Source: Desulfovibrio sp.
GTDB taxonomy: Bacteria; Desulfobacterota; Desulfovibrionia; Desulfovibrionales; Desulfovibrionaceae
Direction: 5' to 3'
Length of the DNA: 64,000 nucleotides
Assembly: GCA_031272715.1 (NCBI GenBank)
Contig: JAISTH010000005.1
Location: 43,917-107,916, forward strand
Numbering within the stretch: position 1 is the stretch's first letter; the number at the start of each line of letters is the position of its first letter. Positions 56,311 through 64,000 of this stretch are shown here, in pieces. The notes beneath the pieces were generated by a model. It was not told where the DNA came from. It did no database searches and saw only the letters and a program-made list of their open reading frames with translations. The position numbers and the translations under genes are program-made.

Positions 56311-57378
56311 ATGAAGCTGCCCAGCATCAAGCCCCTTGTCGCCTACCTGCACAAGCACCTCAAGCACATCGCCGCCGGGGTGATCCTGATCGCCCTCTGC
56401 CTGGGCGCGTTCTTCGGATGGAAATACTACCAGTACCGCCAGACGGCGCAGTTCGCGTTCGAGAAGCTGCAGGCGGACCTGAACGGGGCGAATCTCCGCT
56501 CCCTGGCCGGCAGGGTGGACTTCAACGCCCTCACGGGGCATCTCGCCGGCGCCATAGCCGCCACGTATCCCTTCCTCCGCAAGGGGCCGGACCAGGTGAC
56601 GACGTTGCGCAACGCGATCCAGGCCGTGCTCCTCGACCGGATGATGAAGAAGGAGGAGCCTCCCAAGGAGGAGCCGGATCCGGCGAAGCTCCTTCAGCTC
56701 CCGCTGACCGTGCTCCCGGCCGACTTCCTGACCCAGTTCAAGGGCACCCTCGCCATGGCCCCCGCCCAGAAGGACATCGACAAGAGCGTCCTGCTGTCCG
56801 CCTCCGTCGTCCACCCCCTGCTGAACCACACCTTCTCCCTCCTGCTGCGCATGGACAGGACGCAGGCTGGCTGGAAGGTCAGGGACCTGATCAACGCCGA
56901 GGAGGTGGTCCAGGAATTCCGGGAGGCCCAGCTCAAGCGCATGGAGGCCCGCAGGAACGTCGTCGTCCGCAAGAACGCCGACACCAAGGCCCGGATGGAC
57001 CAGATCATGCCCATCCTCGGATGCACCGTCGGTTCCGCCGTCATCTCGGACGGCAGGACGCTCCTGACGATGATCAACGTCCTCGCCCGCAACATCGGGA
57101 AAGTTGCGGTCAACAACAACAACGTGGAGGCGAAGTTCGTGGACGCGCAGGGCAACCTCGTCTTCGAGCGCAACCTCAACGCGACCGAGCACACGCAGCC
57201 CGGGGAGGACTTCGACAAGCGGTGGACCGTCGAGTCCGACATCTCCGACGAGCTGGGGAAGAAGATACTCCAGGCGGGGGATCTCACGTGCGTCGCGGTA
57301 TGGCGGACCATGGGGCTGGGCAGCGGGGAGGTCCTGCACATCGCGGAGGTCCCGGAGCCCGTGGAGGACTTCAAGTAG
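56311..57378 (+). CDS. Membrane-anchored hypothetical protein (DUF2939-like N-terminal region)
   Basis: 355 residues, not confidently recognised. One N-terminal membrane helix (HIAAGVILIALCLGAFFGWK), then a periplasmic part. The segment ADLNGANLRSLAGRVDFNAL resembles DUF2939-type proteins (an Asp-x-x-x-Leu then V-D-F motif). The middle is helical with two Lys/Glu-Pro-rich patches, and the C-terminal 130 residues form a beta-rich domain (TVGSAVISDGRTLLTMINVL; NNNNVEAKFVDAQGNLVFER). ATG 56311 follows GGAGG. Same strand as the genes before it. Function unknown. Confidence 0.82.
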   Translation: MKLPSIKPLVAYLHKHLKHIAAGVILIALCLGAFFGWKYYQYRQTAQFAFEKLQADLNGANLRSLAGRVDFNALTGHLAGAIAATYPFLRKGPDQVTTLRNAIQAVLLDRMMKKEEPPKEEPDPAKLLQLPLTVLPADFLTQFKGTLAMAPAQKDIDKSVLLSASVVHPLLNHTFSLLLRMDRTQAGWKVRDLINAEEVVQEFREAQLKRMEARRNVVVRKNADTKARMDQIMPILGCTVGSAVISDGRTLLTMINVLARNIGKVAVNNNNVEAKFVDAQGNLVFERNLNATEHTQPGEDFDKRWTVESDISDELGKKILQAGDLTCVAVWRTMGLGSGEVLHIAEVPEPVEDFK

Positions 57379-57698
57379 GCCGGACGGCCGGGGCGCGCCC
57401 CTGCCGCCTGTCATCGACGCCTTCCCTTCGTCGGCATCACGTCCTGCGGGGCATGCCGCACGGACGCATATTTTTCTGCGGCATGCCTTTCATCTTCACC
57501 CATTCCGTGACATACTGGCATTGAGGGGTGCGCCGTCCACCCGTCCCCGCGGCAGGCACGGCGTTCCACCGCTCCAGGAAGGCGGCAGTGGACGTCTCCC
57601 CCGCAACGTCCCCTCGATTCCGTCAACCCAGGAAAAACGACACCGGAGGGCGCGATTCCTCCCGACGCCGGACGTCGGGCATCCTCGCGCGAGAAAGC
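57379..57698. other. Intergenic region before pgl
   Basis: 320 bp; no gene, strong hairpin or clear promoter seen, apart from AT-richer patches near 57465-57525. Confidence 0.4.
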
Positions 57699-58445
57699 AT
57701 GAAGGCGATCAGCCGATCCATCCACATCTCCGTGCACATCCACAGGGATCCCTCGGCCATGGCCGAGCGTGCGGCCCACATCCTCGCCGAGGCCTGCGAG
57801 GAGGCCATCGCCGAACGGGACGTCTTCCGGATCGCCCTCTCCGGAGGGCAGACCCCGATACCGCTCTTCAAGCTGCTCTCCCACCGCGACTGGGCCGACC
57901 GCTTCCCCTGGGACAAGGTGGCGGTGTACTGGGCGGACGAGCGCTGCGTGGGACCCGAGCATCCCGACAGCAACTACGGCATGGCCCGACGGGAACTGCT
58001 GAGCAACGTTTCCGTCACCCACTTCCGCAGGATCAAGGGGGAGGACAACCCCGTGGAGGCCGCCATCGCCTACGAGCAGCAGCTGCGCAAGGATTTCGAC
58101 GTGGGGCCCGAGGAGATCCCCCGCTTCGACTTCGTCCTGCTGGGCATGGGCGCGGACGGCCACACGGCGTCCATCTTCCCGAACTCCCCGGCCATGGCGG
58201 AGAAGAAGCGCCTGGTCGTCGACCAGTACGTGCCGGAGCGCAAGGCCGACCGCATCACCCTCACGCTTCCGATCATCAACAACGCCCGGTGCTGCATGTT
58301 CATCGCCACAGGAGCGGACAAGCACCCCGCCCTCACCAAGGTTCTCAACCTTCTGGCCGTGCCGTCGCTGCCCGCGCAGATGGTGCGCCCCCCCATCGGG
58401 GACCTGATCTGGGTGGTGGACGAGGCCGCGGCCATCGGCGAGTGA
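57699..58445 (+). CDS. pgl: 6-phosphogluconolactonase (PGL, SOL/DevB type)
   Basis: Hydrolyses 6-phosphoglucono-1,5-lactone to 6-phosphogluconate in the pentose phosphate pathway. 248 residues with the glucosamine-6-phosphate isomerase-like fold: FRIALSGGQTPIPLFKLLSH, VAVYWADERCVGPEHPDSNY and FVLLGMGADGHTASIFPNSP, the last two including catalytic-site Asp and His. ATG 57699 was chosen because the fold begins there; the ribosome site is weak and longer in-frame readings have low-complexity content. NagB is the alternative, but length and ADER motif favour PGL. Followed by an 18-bp minisatellite. Confidence 0.93.
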   Translation: MKAISRSIHISVHIHRDPSAMAERAAHILAEACEEAIAERDVFRIALSGGQTPIPLFKLLSHRDWADRFPWDKVAVYWADERCVGPEHPDSNYGMARRELLSNVSVTHFRRIKGEDNPVEAAIAYEQQLRKDFDVGPEEIPRFDFVLLGMGADGHTASIFPNSPAMAEKKRLVVDQYVPERKADRITLTLPIINNARCCMFIATGADKHPALTKVLNLLAVPSLPAQMVRPPIGDLIWVVDEAAAIGE

Positions 58446-58450
58446 TAACG

Positions 58451-58540
58451 ACTCTGAGAGGGACAGCGGCCCTGAGAGGGATAGCGACCCTGAGAGGGAC
58501 AGCGACCCTGAGAGGGACAGCGATCCTGAGAGGGACAGCG
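58451..58540 (+). repeat. Five 18-bp tandem repeats (ACCCTGAGAGGGACAGCG)
   Basis: Units at 58451, 58469, 58487, 58505 and 58523 differ by one or two bases. Each contains CCCTGAGAGGG, a small stem-loop. It starts 5 bp after the pgl stop (58443-58445). Likely to vary in copy number. Confidence 0.9.
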
Positions 58541-59513
58541 ATCCGTAGAACGCGCCCGAACGCCTGCGGCCGCCGTGAACCATTGTCGGTTGGAGGACGC
58601 CCTCACCGCCATGCCAAGTCTCCCGATGAAGGAGAGGCGGAAACGTGATTTCGCTTTGTTGCGTCCTGCCCTTTGCCATGGGGCAAAGGGCATTGTCGCG
58701 CCATTCGACATGCGGGATCGGCACGAGGCAAGGCCGGGGATGGAATCTCCCTCGCGCATGCCTGCCAGAGGGAAGGAGGGAGGCGACAAATCCGCAGCTT
58801 TGTCGCGAATGCGACGATGGACAGGGGACGTTCCCGTCTCCGCGTCCGTTGAACGCGTGTCAGGCGGCTCACGTTCCATCAAAGTGGCGATGCACGCCAA
58901 TCCGACATCGGACTGGCGTTCCACGCCCTTTTGCGTCTGCAACACAGTGTCGGCCGCCGTCTCTTCAGTCGCCCATGCCCGACGACGGCAAGGACCGCAC
59001 CCGAAGTGGACACCCTCTTCCGTCCGCGCCGTCCGGCACTTCATCCGCCAAAGCGTCAAAATAGGATGCAGGCCATCATTCGACGGACGTGTCTGCAGTC
59101 GTTCGCGAACGTGCCATATACGGGGTGGACGGCACAACGCCATGATGATAACGTGAACGTTCTTTGTGCGGCCCTTCTTGACATGTCCGCCGATGTGACG
59201 CACCGATGCCCCCGTCGGCGACGGCCATCGCGCCCCCAAGATAGGGAGGACGGGCCGAAGAGCGCCATGAACGCGGGAGTTCCGGAGCAGGACATCCCGA
59301 ACGCCATGGAATGCGGATGCCGGCCGGAACGCGCGTTCGCGAGGCCGATGCAACGCGGGGGCGTGGCCGTACGCAACCCCGGAACCGGATCGCAGGGCGC
59401 CGTGTGGCGCCACCGTCATGCCGGGATCTTTCATGCCGCCCCGACGGCTTCGGGGCGACACGATACCGAGTCCCTTCCGTCATCGGCGGAAGGGGCGCCC
59501 CTGGAGAGAGTCT
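58541..59513. other. Long region without a gene between pgl and hflK
   Basis: No ORF of credible composition. A perfect 11-bp hairpin TGCCCTTTGCC / GGCAAAGGGCA lies at 58667-58692 and another, CGCCAATCCGA / TCGGACTGGCG with one mismatch, at about 58895-58918, followed by TTCCACGCCCTTTTGC, possibly terminators or RNA folds. The hflK promoter must be near its right end but was not identified. Confidence 0.45.
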
Positions 59514-60743
59514 ATGAGCTGGGACTGGGACAAATTGCAGGAGAGACGGCAGCGGCAGCGGTTCAGGAATCCCCTGAAGCCGCCGCCCCGGGCCGAGAAA
59601 GAGGAAGAGGACGACGAGGAGGATGAGGGCGGCGAGGAGGAACTCGAAAGCCCTCGCGACTCCAAGGAGTCCCGGGACCGATCCCGCTCCAGGTGGGGGG
59701 GATCCTCCGGATCCGGCAGGGGAGGCGGGAACGACGACCTTCCCCCGCTGCTGCGTCTGGCCAGGATGAAGCCTCCCAGCGGCCGGGCCGTCTGGCTGAT
59801 CATTCCCATCGGCATCATCCTGTGGCTGCTCACGGGCATCTTCATCGTCAACCCCGATGAAGAGGGCGTCGTGCTGCGCTTCGGCAAGTACGACAGGACC
59901 GAGGGTCCCGGCCCCCACTACGCATGGCCAATGCCCATCGAGCAGGTCCACAAGCCCCGCGTCACCCAGGTGATGCGCAGCGAGGTGGGCTTCCGGAGCG
60001 TGGGGCAGCAGACCCAGTCCTTCCAGCAGGGCCAGCTGCGCACCGTCCCCGAGGAGGCATCCATGCTCACCGGGGACGAGAACATCGTCAACGTGCAGTT
60101 CAGCATCCAGTACAAGATCAGCAACGCCGTCGACTACCTCTTCAACGTCGCCGACCCCACGGCCCTCGTCCGCAACGCGGCCGAGGCGGCCATGCGGGAG
60201 GTCATCGGCAACAGCCAGATCGACGCGGCCATCACCGACGGCAAGCTCAAGATACAGAGCGAGGCGACCCAGCTGCTGCAGCGGATCCTCGACAGCGTCG
60301 GCTCCGGGATACAGGTGCTGGCCGTGCAGCTGCAGGACGTGCACCCGCCCCAGGACGTCATCGACGCCTTCAAGGACGTCGCCAGCGCCCGGGAGGACAA
60401 GAGCCGCATCATCAACGAGGCCGAGGCGTACCGGAACGAACTCCTTCCCAAGGCCCGAGGCCAGGCCGCGGCCCTGCGCAACCAGGCCGAGGCCTACAGC
60501 ACCACGCGCATCCAGACCGCCACCGGCGAGGCCTCCCGCTTCGACGCCTTGCGCATCGAATACGAGAAGGCCCCCAAGGTCACGCGGCAGCGTCTCTACT
60601 ACGAGGCCATGGAGGAGATACTCTCCGGCTCCTCCGAAAAGGTGCTGCTGGACAGCGCCACGGGAGGCAAGGCCCTGCCCTTCCTTCCCATCCCCGGCCT
60701 CTCCGACCCGACACAATCGAAGCCCCCGGCGGCAAAGAAATGA
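59514..60743 (+). CDS. hflK: HflK, SPFH-domain membrane protein
   Basis: Inner-membrane stomatin-like protein that, with HflC, regulates FtsH. 409 residues. A cytoplasmic head of about 95 residues is strongly charged (runs of Glu/Asp then Ser/Arg/Gly), then a membrane helix (VWLIIPIGIILWLLTGIFIV) and the SPFH domain: NPDEEGVVLRFGKYDRTEGP, ENIVNVQFSIQYKISNAVDY, IGNSQIDAAITDGKLKIQ, and the helical tail SRIINEAEAYRNELLPKARG. ATG 59514 follows CTGGAGAGAG. It overlaps hflC, so both are made together. The charged head is longer than in E. coli. Confidence 0.95.
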   Translation: MSWDWDKLQERRQRQRFRNPLKPPPRAEKEEEDDEEDEGGEEELESPRDSKESRDRSRSRWGGSSGSGRGGGNDDLPPLLRLARMKPPSGRAVWLIIPIGIILWLLTGIFIVNPDEEGVVLRFGKYDRTEGPGPHYAWPMPIEQVHKPRVTQVMRSEVGFRSVGQQTQSFQQGQLRTVPEEASMLTGDENIVNVQFSIQYKISNAVDYLFNVADPTALVRNAAEAAMREVIGNSQIDAAITDGKLKIQSEATQLLQRILDSVGSGIQVLAVQLQDVHPPQDVIDAFKDVASAREDKSRIINEAEAYRNELLPKARGQAAALRNQAEAYSTTRIQTATGEASRFDALRIEYEKAPKVTRQRLYYEAMEEILSGSSEKVLLDSATGGKALPFLPIPGLSDPTQSKPPAAKK

Positions 60744-61585
60744 AGAATCCGCTCGTATACGTCATCGCCGTGCTGGCCGTCATCGGCATCGGCTTCCAGA
60801 GCGTCTTCACCGTGCACCAGTCCCAGCGGGCCCTCGTGCTCCAGCTCGGCGAGCCCCTGTCCCGGGTCTACGACCCCGGTCTGCACGTGAAGCTCCCCTT
60901 CATCCAGAACGTCGTCCACTTCGACTCCCGCGTCCTCGACTACGACGCCCGGTCCCGGGAGGCCTTCACCGTGGACAAGAAGGCCATCGTCCTGGACAAC
61001 TACGCACGCTGGCGCATCATCGACCCCCTCCAGTTCTACCGCACCATGCGCACCATCCCCGGCGCGCAGGCGCGACTGGACGACGTGGTCTACTCCCAGC
61101 TGCGCGCGCTGGTGGGCGCCTACACCCTGACGGAGGTCGTCTCCTCCCACAGGGCGGACATCATGCGGGAAGTGACCAACAAGGTCTCGGACCTCATGAA
61201 GCCTTTCGGGGTGGAGGTCCTGGACGTGCGCATCAAGCGCACCGACCTTCCGGCGGAGAACCAGCGCGCCATCTTCGGGCGCATGCGCGCCGAGCGGGAG
61301 CGGCAGGCCAAGCAGTACCGGTCCGAAGGCGAGGAGGAGTCCACGCGCATCCGGTCCGACGCCGACCGGCAGCGTGCGGTCATTCTGGCGGAGGCCACCC
61401 GGGACGCCCAGATGGAACGGGGCCGCGGGGACGCCAAGGCGGCGGCGGCCTATGCCGAGGCGTACGGGAAGTCCCAGGATTTCTACGCCTTCCAGCGCTG
61501 GCTCGACGCCATGAGAAAATCCTTCAGGGACAACAGCAAGATCGTCCTCTCGAGCGAGACGCCCCTGCTCCAGCAGCAGCAGTGA
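60740..61585 (+). CDS. hflC: HflC, SPFH-domain membrane protein
   Basis: Partner of HflK; 281 residues. One N-terminal helix (LVYVIAVLAVIGIGFQSVFT), SPFH domain QSQRALVLQLGEPLSRVYDP, PGLHVKLPFIQNVVHFDSRV, VLDNYARWRIIDPLQFYRTM, MREVTNKVSDLMKPFGVEVL and DVRIKRTDLPAENQRAIFGR, then the helical Ala/Arg-rich tail (TRIRSDADRQRAVILAEATR). ATG overlaps the hflK stop by four bases. The tolQ gene follows 140 bp later. Confidence 0.96.
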   Translation: MKNPLVYVIAVLAVIGIGFQSVFTVHQSQRALVLQLGEPLSRVYDPGLHVKLPFIQNVVHFDSRVLDYDARSREAFTVDKKAIVLDNYARWRIIDPLQFYRTMRTIPGAQARLDDVVYSQLRALVGAYTLTEVVSSHRADIMREVTNKVSDLMKPFGVEVLDVRIKRTDLPAENQRAIFGRMRAERERQAKQYRSEGEEESTRIRSDADRQRAVILAEATRDAQMERGRGDAKAAAAYAEAYGKSQDFYAFQRWLDAMRKSFRDNSKIVLSSETPLLQQQQ

Positions 61586-61725
61586 CGGTCGGGGGGCATC
61601 GCCTCGCTCGTGATGCGAGGAGACATACATCCTGAAAACAGCGGGAACGGCGCGACCCAGGCCCATGGGTTCGCGGCGGACGGGCGGCGGCGCGTTTGCC
61701 GCCGCCTGTCGCACCCAGGGAGTAG

Positions 61726-62424
61726 ATGATGGAATTCAGCCTGTTCTCGATGATCGCCCAGGCCGGCCTCGTCGCCAAGGTGGTGCTCGGGCTTCTGGCC
61801 ATGATGAGCGTCGGCAGCTGGGCGCTGATGATCCAGAAGAGCATCCTTCTGGGGGCGGCCAACAGCAAGGCCCGGGACGGGACCGAGCGGTTCTCCAAGG
61901 CGTCGTCCTTGCGGGAGGCCGTCCAGACCCTCGGGGCGGATCCCTCGTCCCCCCTCTACTTCATCGCCCACCAGGGGGTGCTGGAGTTCAACCGGTCCAA
62001 GGAGGCGGGGAACGCGACCGAGGTCGTGGTGGACAACGTCCGTCGGGCCCTGCATCAAGGCGTCGGCAGCGAGGTGTCCCGTCTCCAGCGGTCCCTGTCC
62101 CTGCTGGCGACCACGGCCAACACCGCGCCTTTCATCGGCCTCTTCGGCACGGTCTGGGGCATCATGCACTCCTTCCACGCCATCGGCCTGCAGAAGAGCG
62201 CCTCCCTGGCCACCGTCGCCCCTGGCATCTCCGAGGCGCTCATCGCCACGGCCATCGGCCTGCTGGTCGCCGTGCCCGCCACGGTGGGCTTCAACATCTT
62301 CGTGGGCAAGCTCTCCCAGGTGGAAACGCTCCTGGTGAACTTCGCCAGCGTCTTCCTGAACCGCGTGCAGCGCGAACTCAACGCCCATAGGCAGACCAGC
62401 CGCTTGGGCTCGACGGAGATGTAG
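61726..62424 (+). CDS. tolQ: TolQ (MotA/TolQ/ExbB proton channel subunit)
   Basis: Stator of the Tol-Pal motor that keeps the outer membrane constricted during division. 232 residues, three membrane helices: FSMIAQAGLVAKVVLGLLAM, LSLLATTANTAPFIGLFGTV and ATVAPGISEALIATAIGLLV. The family signature TANTAPFIGLFGTVWGIMHS and the Thr/Glu-lined third helix are present. The start could be 61726 or 61729. tolR begins 4 bp after the stop. Confidence 0.95.
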   Translation: MMEFSLFSMIAQAGLVAKVVLGLLAMMSVGSWALMIQKSILLGAANSKARDGTERFSKASSLREAVQTLGADPSSPLYFIAHQGVLEFNRSKEAGNATEVVVDNVRRALHQGVGSEVSRLQRSLSLLATTANTAPFIGLFGTVWGIMHSFHAIGLQKSASLATVAPGISEALIATAIGLLVAVPATVGFNIFVGKLSQVETLLVNFASVFLNRVQRELNAHRQTSRLGSTEM

Positions 62425-62427
62425 GAC

Positions 62428-62883
62428 ATGGCCTCCCAACTGAAGAACGGCATCGGGTTCGTCTCGGAGATCAACGTCACGCCCTTCGTGGACGTGATGC
62501 TGGTCCTGCTCATCATCTTCATGGTTGCGACGCCCATGATGAGCCAGGGACTGGACGTGGATCTCCCCCAGACGAAGAACGTGGAGGTGCTGCCCACCGA
62601 ATCCGAGCACATGGTGCTCACCGTGCGGCGGGACGGCAAGGTCTTCCTGGACGAGTACGGCGTCGACGACATGGAGATGCTGGAAGGGTACCTGAGGAGC
62701 CTCGTGAAGGAGAAGAACAAGAGCCTCTTCCTGCAGGCCGACAAGGAAGTGCCCTACGGCACGGTCGTGGAGGTCATGGGCCACATCAAGGCCGTGGGCA
62801 TCGAGAAGCTCGGCGTCATGGCCGACAAGCCGGACGCCGCCCCCGTCGTCGCGCCACCCGCCGGGATCGTCCGCCCACGCTAG
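62428..62883 (+). CDS. tolR: TolR (ExbD/TolR family)
   Basis: Plug and peptidoglycan-linked subunit of the Tol motor. 151 residues. One membrane helix begins with the proton-carrying Asp in SEINVTPFVDVMLVLLIIFM. The periplasmic domain reads MSQGLDVDLPQTKNVEVLPT and ADKEVPYGTVVEVMGHIKAV. A short Pro/Ala-rich tail follows. Overlaps nothing, with tolA 3 bp downstream. ExbD is a close relative, but the neighbourhood with a TolA-like gene favours TolR. Confidence 0.95.
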   Translation: MASQLKNGIGFVSEINVTPFVDVMLVLLIIFMVATPMMSQGLDVDLPQTKNVEVLPTESEHMVLTVRRDGKVFLDEYGVDDMEMLEGYLRSLVKEKNKSLFLQADKEVPYGTVVEVMGHIKAVGIEKLGVMADKPDAAPVVAPPAGIVRPR

Positions 62884-62886
62884 AAC

Positions 62887-63840
62887 ATGCAGCTGGCCTC
62901 CTTCCTCCTCTCCCTGAGCCTCCACGTCGCGTTCCTGCTGCTGGTGTGGTTCTGGCCCTCTCCGCCGCCGCTGCGGCTGGACACCCCCCCCATCACCATC
63001 AGCCTCGTCGACGGCGCCCCGGGAGGCAACCGGACCCCGTCCCCCATCCTCGGACACATGGGGCAACCCGGCGACGGCCCGATGGCGCCCACGCCCCCGG
63101 CTCCCAAAAGCGAGATCGCGGCCCCCGAGCGGATACCGACGCTGGAACAGATGGCTCCCCCGGATCGCCTGCCTCCCGCGCCGGAGCCCGAACCCATAAA
63201 GATGAAACCCGACATGAAGCCCGTGGAGGACCTCACGCCGGTCTCCCCCGTCAAGCGGGAGATACCTCCGGAGGAGCCCAAGATCGCGGAGCCCAAGAAA
63301 GAGGAACCGAAAAAAGAGGAGCCGAAGAAAGAGCCACCGAAGAAGGTCGAGGCCCCCAAGCCCGCCCCTCCCAAGGTGACGCCCAAGGATCCCGTGGCGG
63401 AGGCGCTGGCCAAGGCGCGCAAGGCGACGTCCCGGGCCGAGTCGGGTGACAGGGGCAGCGCCGTGGAACAGGCCCTGGCCCAGGCGAAACTCAAGGCCGG
63501 AGGCGGCAGAGGGGGAGGCGGCGGCGAGGGCGAAGGGCCTGGCGGCGGCGGACTCGGCGACGTGTACCAGGGGCAGGTCATGCTGGCGGTGCGCCCGAAC
63601 TGGGGCTACGCCACGTCCAGCAGGGTCAACTACGTATGCCAGATCACCGTCAAGGTGGCCCTGGACGGCACCGTGCAGAAGGCCACCATCGCGCGGAGTT
63701 CCGGCAACGCGCAGTTCGACGCCTCGGCCGTGAACGCCATCCTCCGGACCAGCCAGGCCGGGGATTTCCCGCCGCCTCCGAACAAGAACTACACGGATCT
63801 GGAACTGGTCTTCTCCTTCGACGAGCTCATGGGACGCTGA
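62887..63840 (+). CDS. tolA: TolA-like energy transducer (TonB/TolA C-terminal domain)
   Basis: 317 residues spanning the envelope to contact Pal or TolB. N-terminal membrane helix LASFLLSLSLHVAFLLLVWF, a Pro-rich segment, a Lys-Glu-Pro repeat stretch (KKEEPKKEEPKKEPPKKVEA) as the periplasm-spanning arm, a Gly-rich patch, and a C-terminal TonB/TolA domain with YVCQITVKVALDGTVQKATI and SSGNAQFDASAVNAILRTSQ. Shorter than E. coli TolA (421) and with a mixed TolA/TonB character, so the symbol is inferred from the tolQR context. No tolB or pal follows in the last 160 bases. Confidence 0.9.
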   Translation: MQLASFLLSLSLHVAFLLLVWFWPSPPPLRLDTPPITISLVDGAPGGNRTPSPILGHMGQPGDGPMAPTPPAPKSEIAAPERIPTLEQMAPPDRLPPAPEPEPIKMKPDMKPVEDLTPVSPVKREIPPEEPKIAEPKKEEPKKEEPKKEPPKKVEAPKPAPPKVTPKDPVAEALAKARKATSRAESGDRGSAVEQALAQAKLKAGGGRGGGGGEGEGPGGGGLGDVYQGQVMLAVRPNWGYATSSRVNYVCQITVKVALDGTVQKATIARSSGNAQFDASAVNAILRTSQAGDFPPPPNKNYTDLELVFSFDELMGR

Positions 63841-64000
63841 CGCCGATGTCGGCAATCGGGCGTCCCGCCCGGGAATCAACCAGGCTCTCTTCAGGTAGTG
63901 TGTTGATACCCTCATCCTCCCACATATACTTCTGCACTTCCTGTCGTGCGATGCGAAATCATTACGCACCATCGATGTTTTTCTCCTCGTCGCCCATGGC

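Overview
The window is high-GC bacterial chromosome. Its gene content points to a motile sulfate-reducer-type deltaproteobacterium of the Desulfovibrionaceae kind. The signs are two flagellins flanking a csrA-fliW pair, a large chemoreceptor and CheV, many hybrid kinases and sigma-54 activators, amtB-PII-type III glutamine synthetase, and a Tol system next to hflKC. No dissimilatory sulfate-reduction gene is present, so this assignment is an inference from gene style.

Layout. 1-6.1 kb: a chemoreceptor cut by the window edge, divergent from a BvgS/EvgS-like hybrid kinase and a receiver-only partner. 6.6-12.3 kb: HU, CheV, branched-chain aminotransferase, a STAS protein, an exported HSL-type esterase and ferritin. 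12.5-16 kb: two paralogous flagellins with fliW and csrA between them, a CsrA/FliW partner-switching locus with sigma-54-type promoters. 16.9-18.7 kb: an orphan AT-rich gene encoding a phosphoribosyltransferase-like protein, a probable horizontal acquisition. 18.9-25.3 kb: a nitrogen block with a NifA-like GAF-AAA+-HTH activator, a sigma-54 promoter, amtB, a PII protein lacking the usual uridylylation tyrosine, and type III glutamine synthetase. 25.9-28.9 kb: NADP-isocitrate dehydrogenase, a dicarboxylate/amino-acid symporter and tRNA-Ala(GGC).

29.0-30.4 kb has no recognisable gene. It holds an irregular array of a 34-bp partly palindromic element, with seven clear direct copies, one inverted copy and a likely decayed one; a solitary further copy lies at 53.6 kb. 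30.7-36.3 kb is a minus-strand run, radA-CYTH-clpS-clpA-aat, of DNA repair and N-degron proteolysis. 36.4-39.0 kb is an accessory island bracketed by two direct copies of a MITE-like element of about 260 bp; a third copy is at 25.5 kb. The island contains a small three-gene cassette with its own promoter and terminator, one gene being frameshifted, and the remains of a DinJ-YafQ type toxin-antitoxin pair. 39.1-51.6 kb is a minus-strand surface or secretion block: a type I secretion ATPase and membrane-fusion protein with long N-terminal extensions, a Cache-PAS-degenerate HD-GYP protein, a glycosyltransferase, a sigma-54 activator with GAFTHA instead of GAFTGA, and a large TPR protein.

51.9-64 kb: a DMT permease, a gene-poor stretch with a candidate structured RNA, ridA, a membrane metallophosphoesterase, a methyltransferase, an unrecognised membrane-anchored protein, 6-phosphogluconolactonase, an 18-bp minisatellite, hflK-hflC and tolQ-tolR-tolA. 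The strongest candidates for undescribed biology are the 34-bp element array, the MITE family with its cassette, and the orphan phosphoribosyltransferase-like gene.
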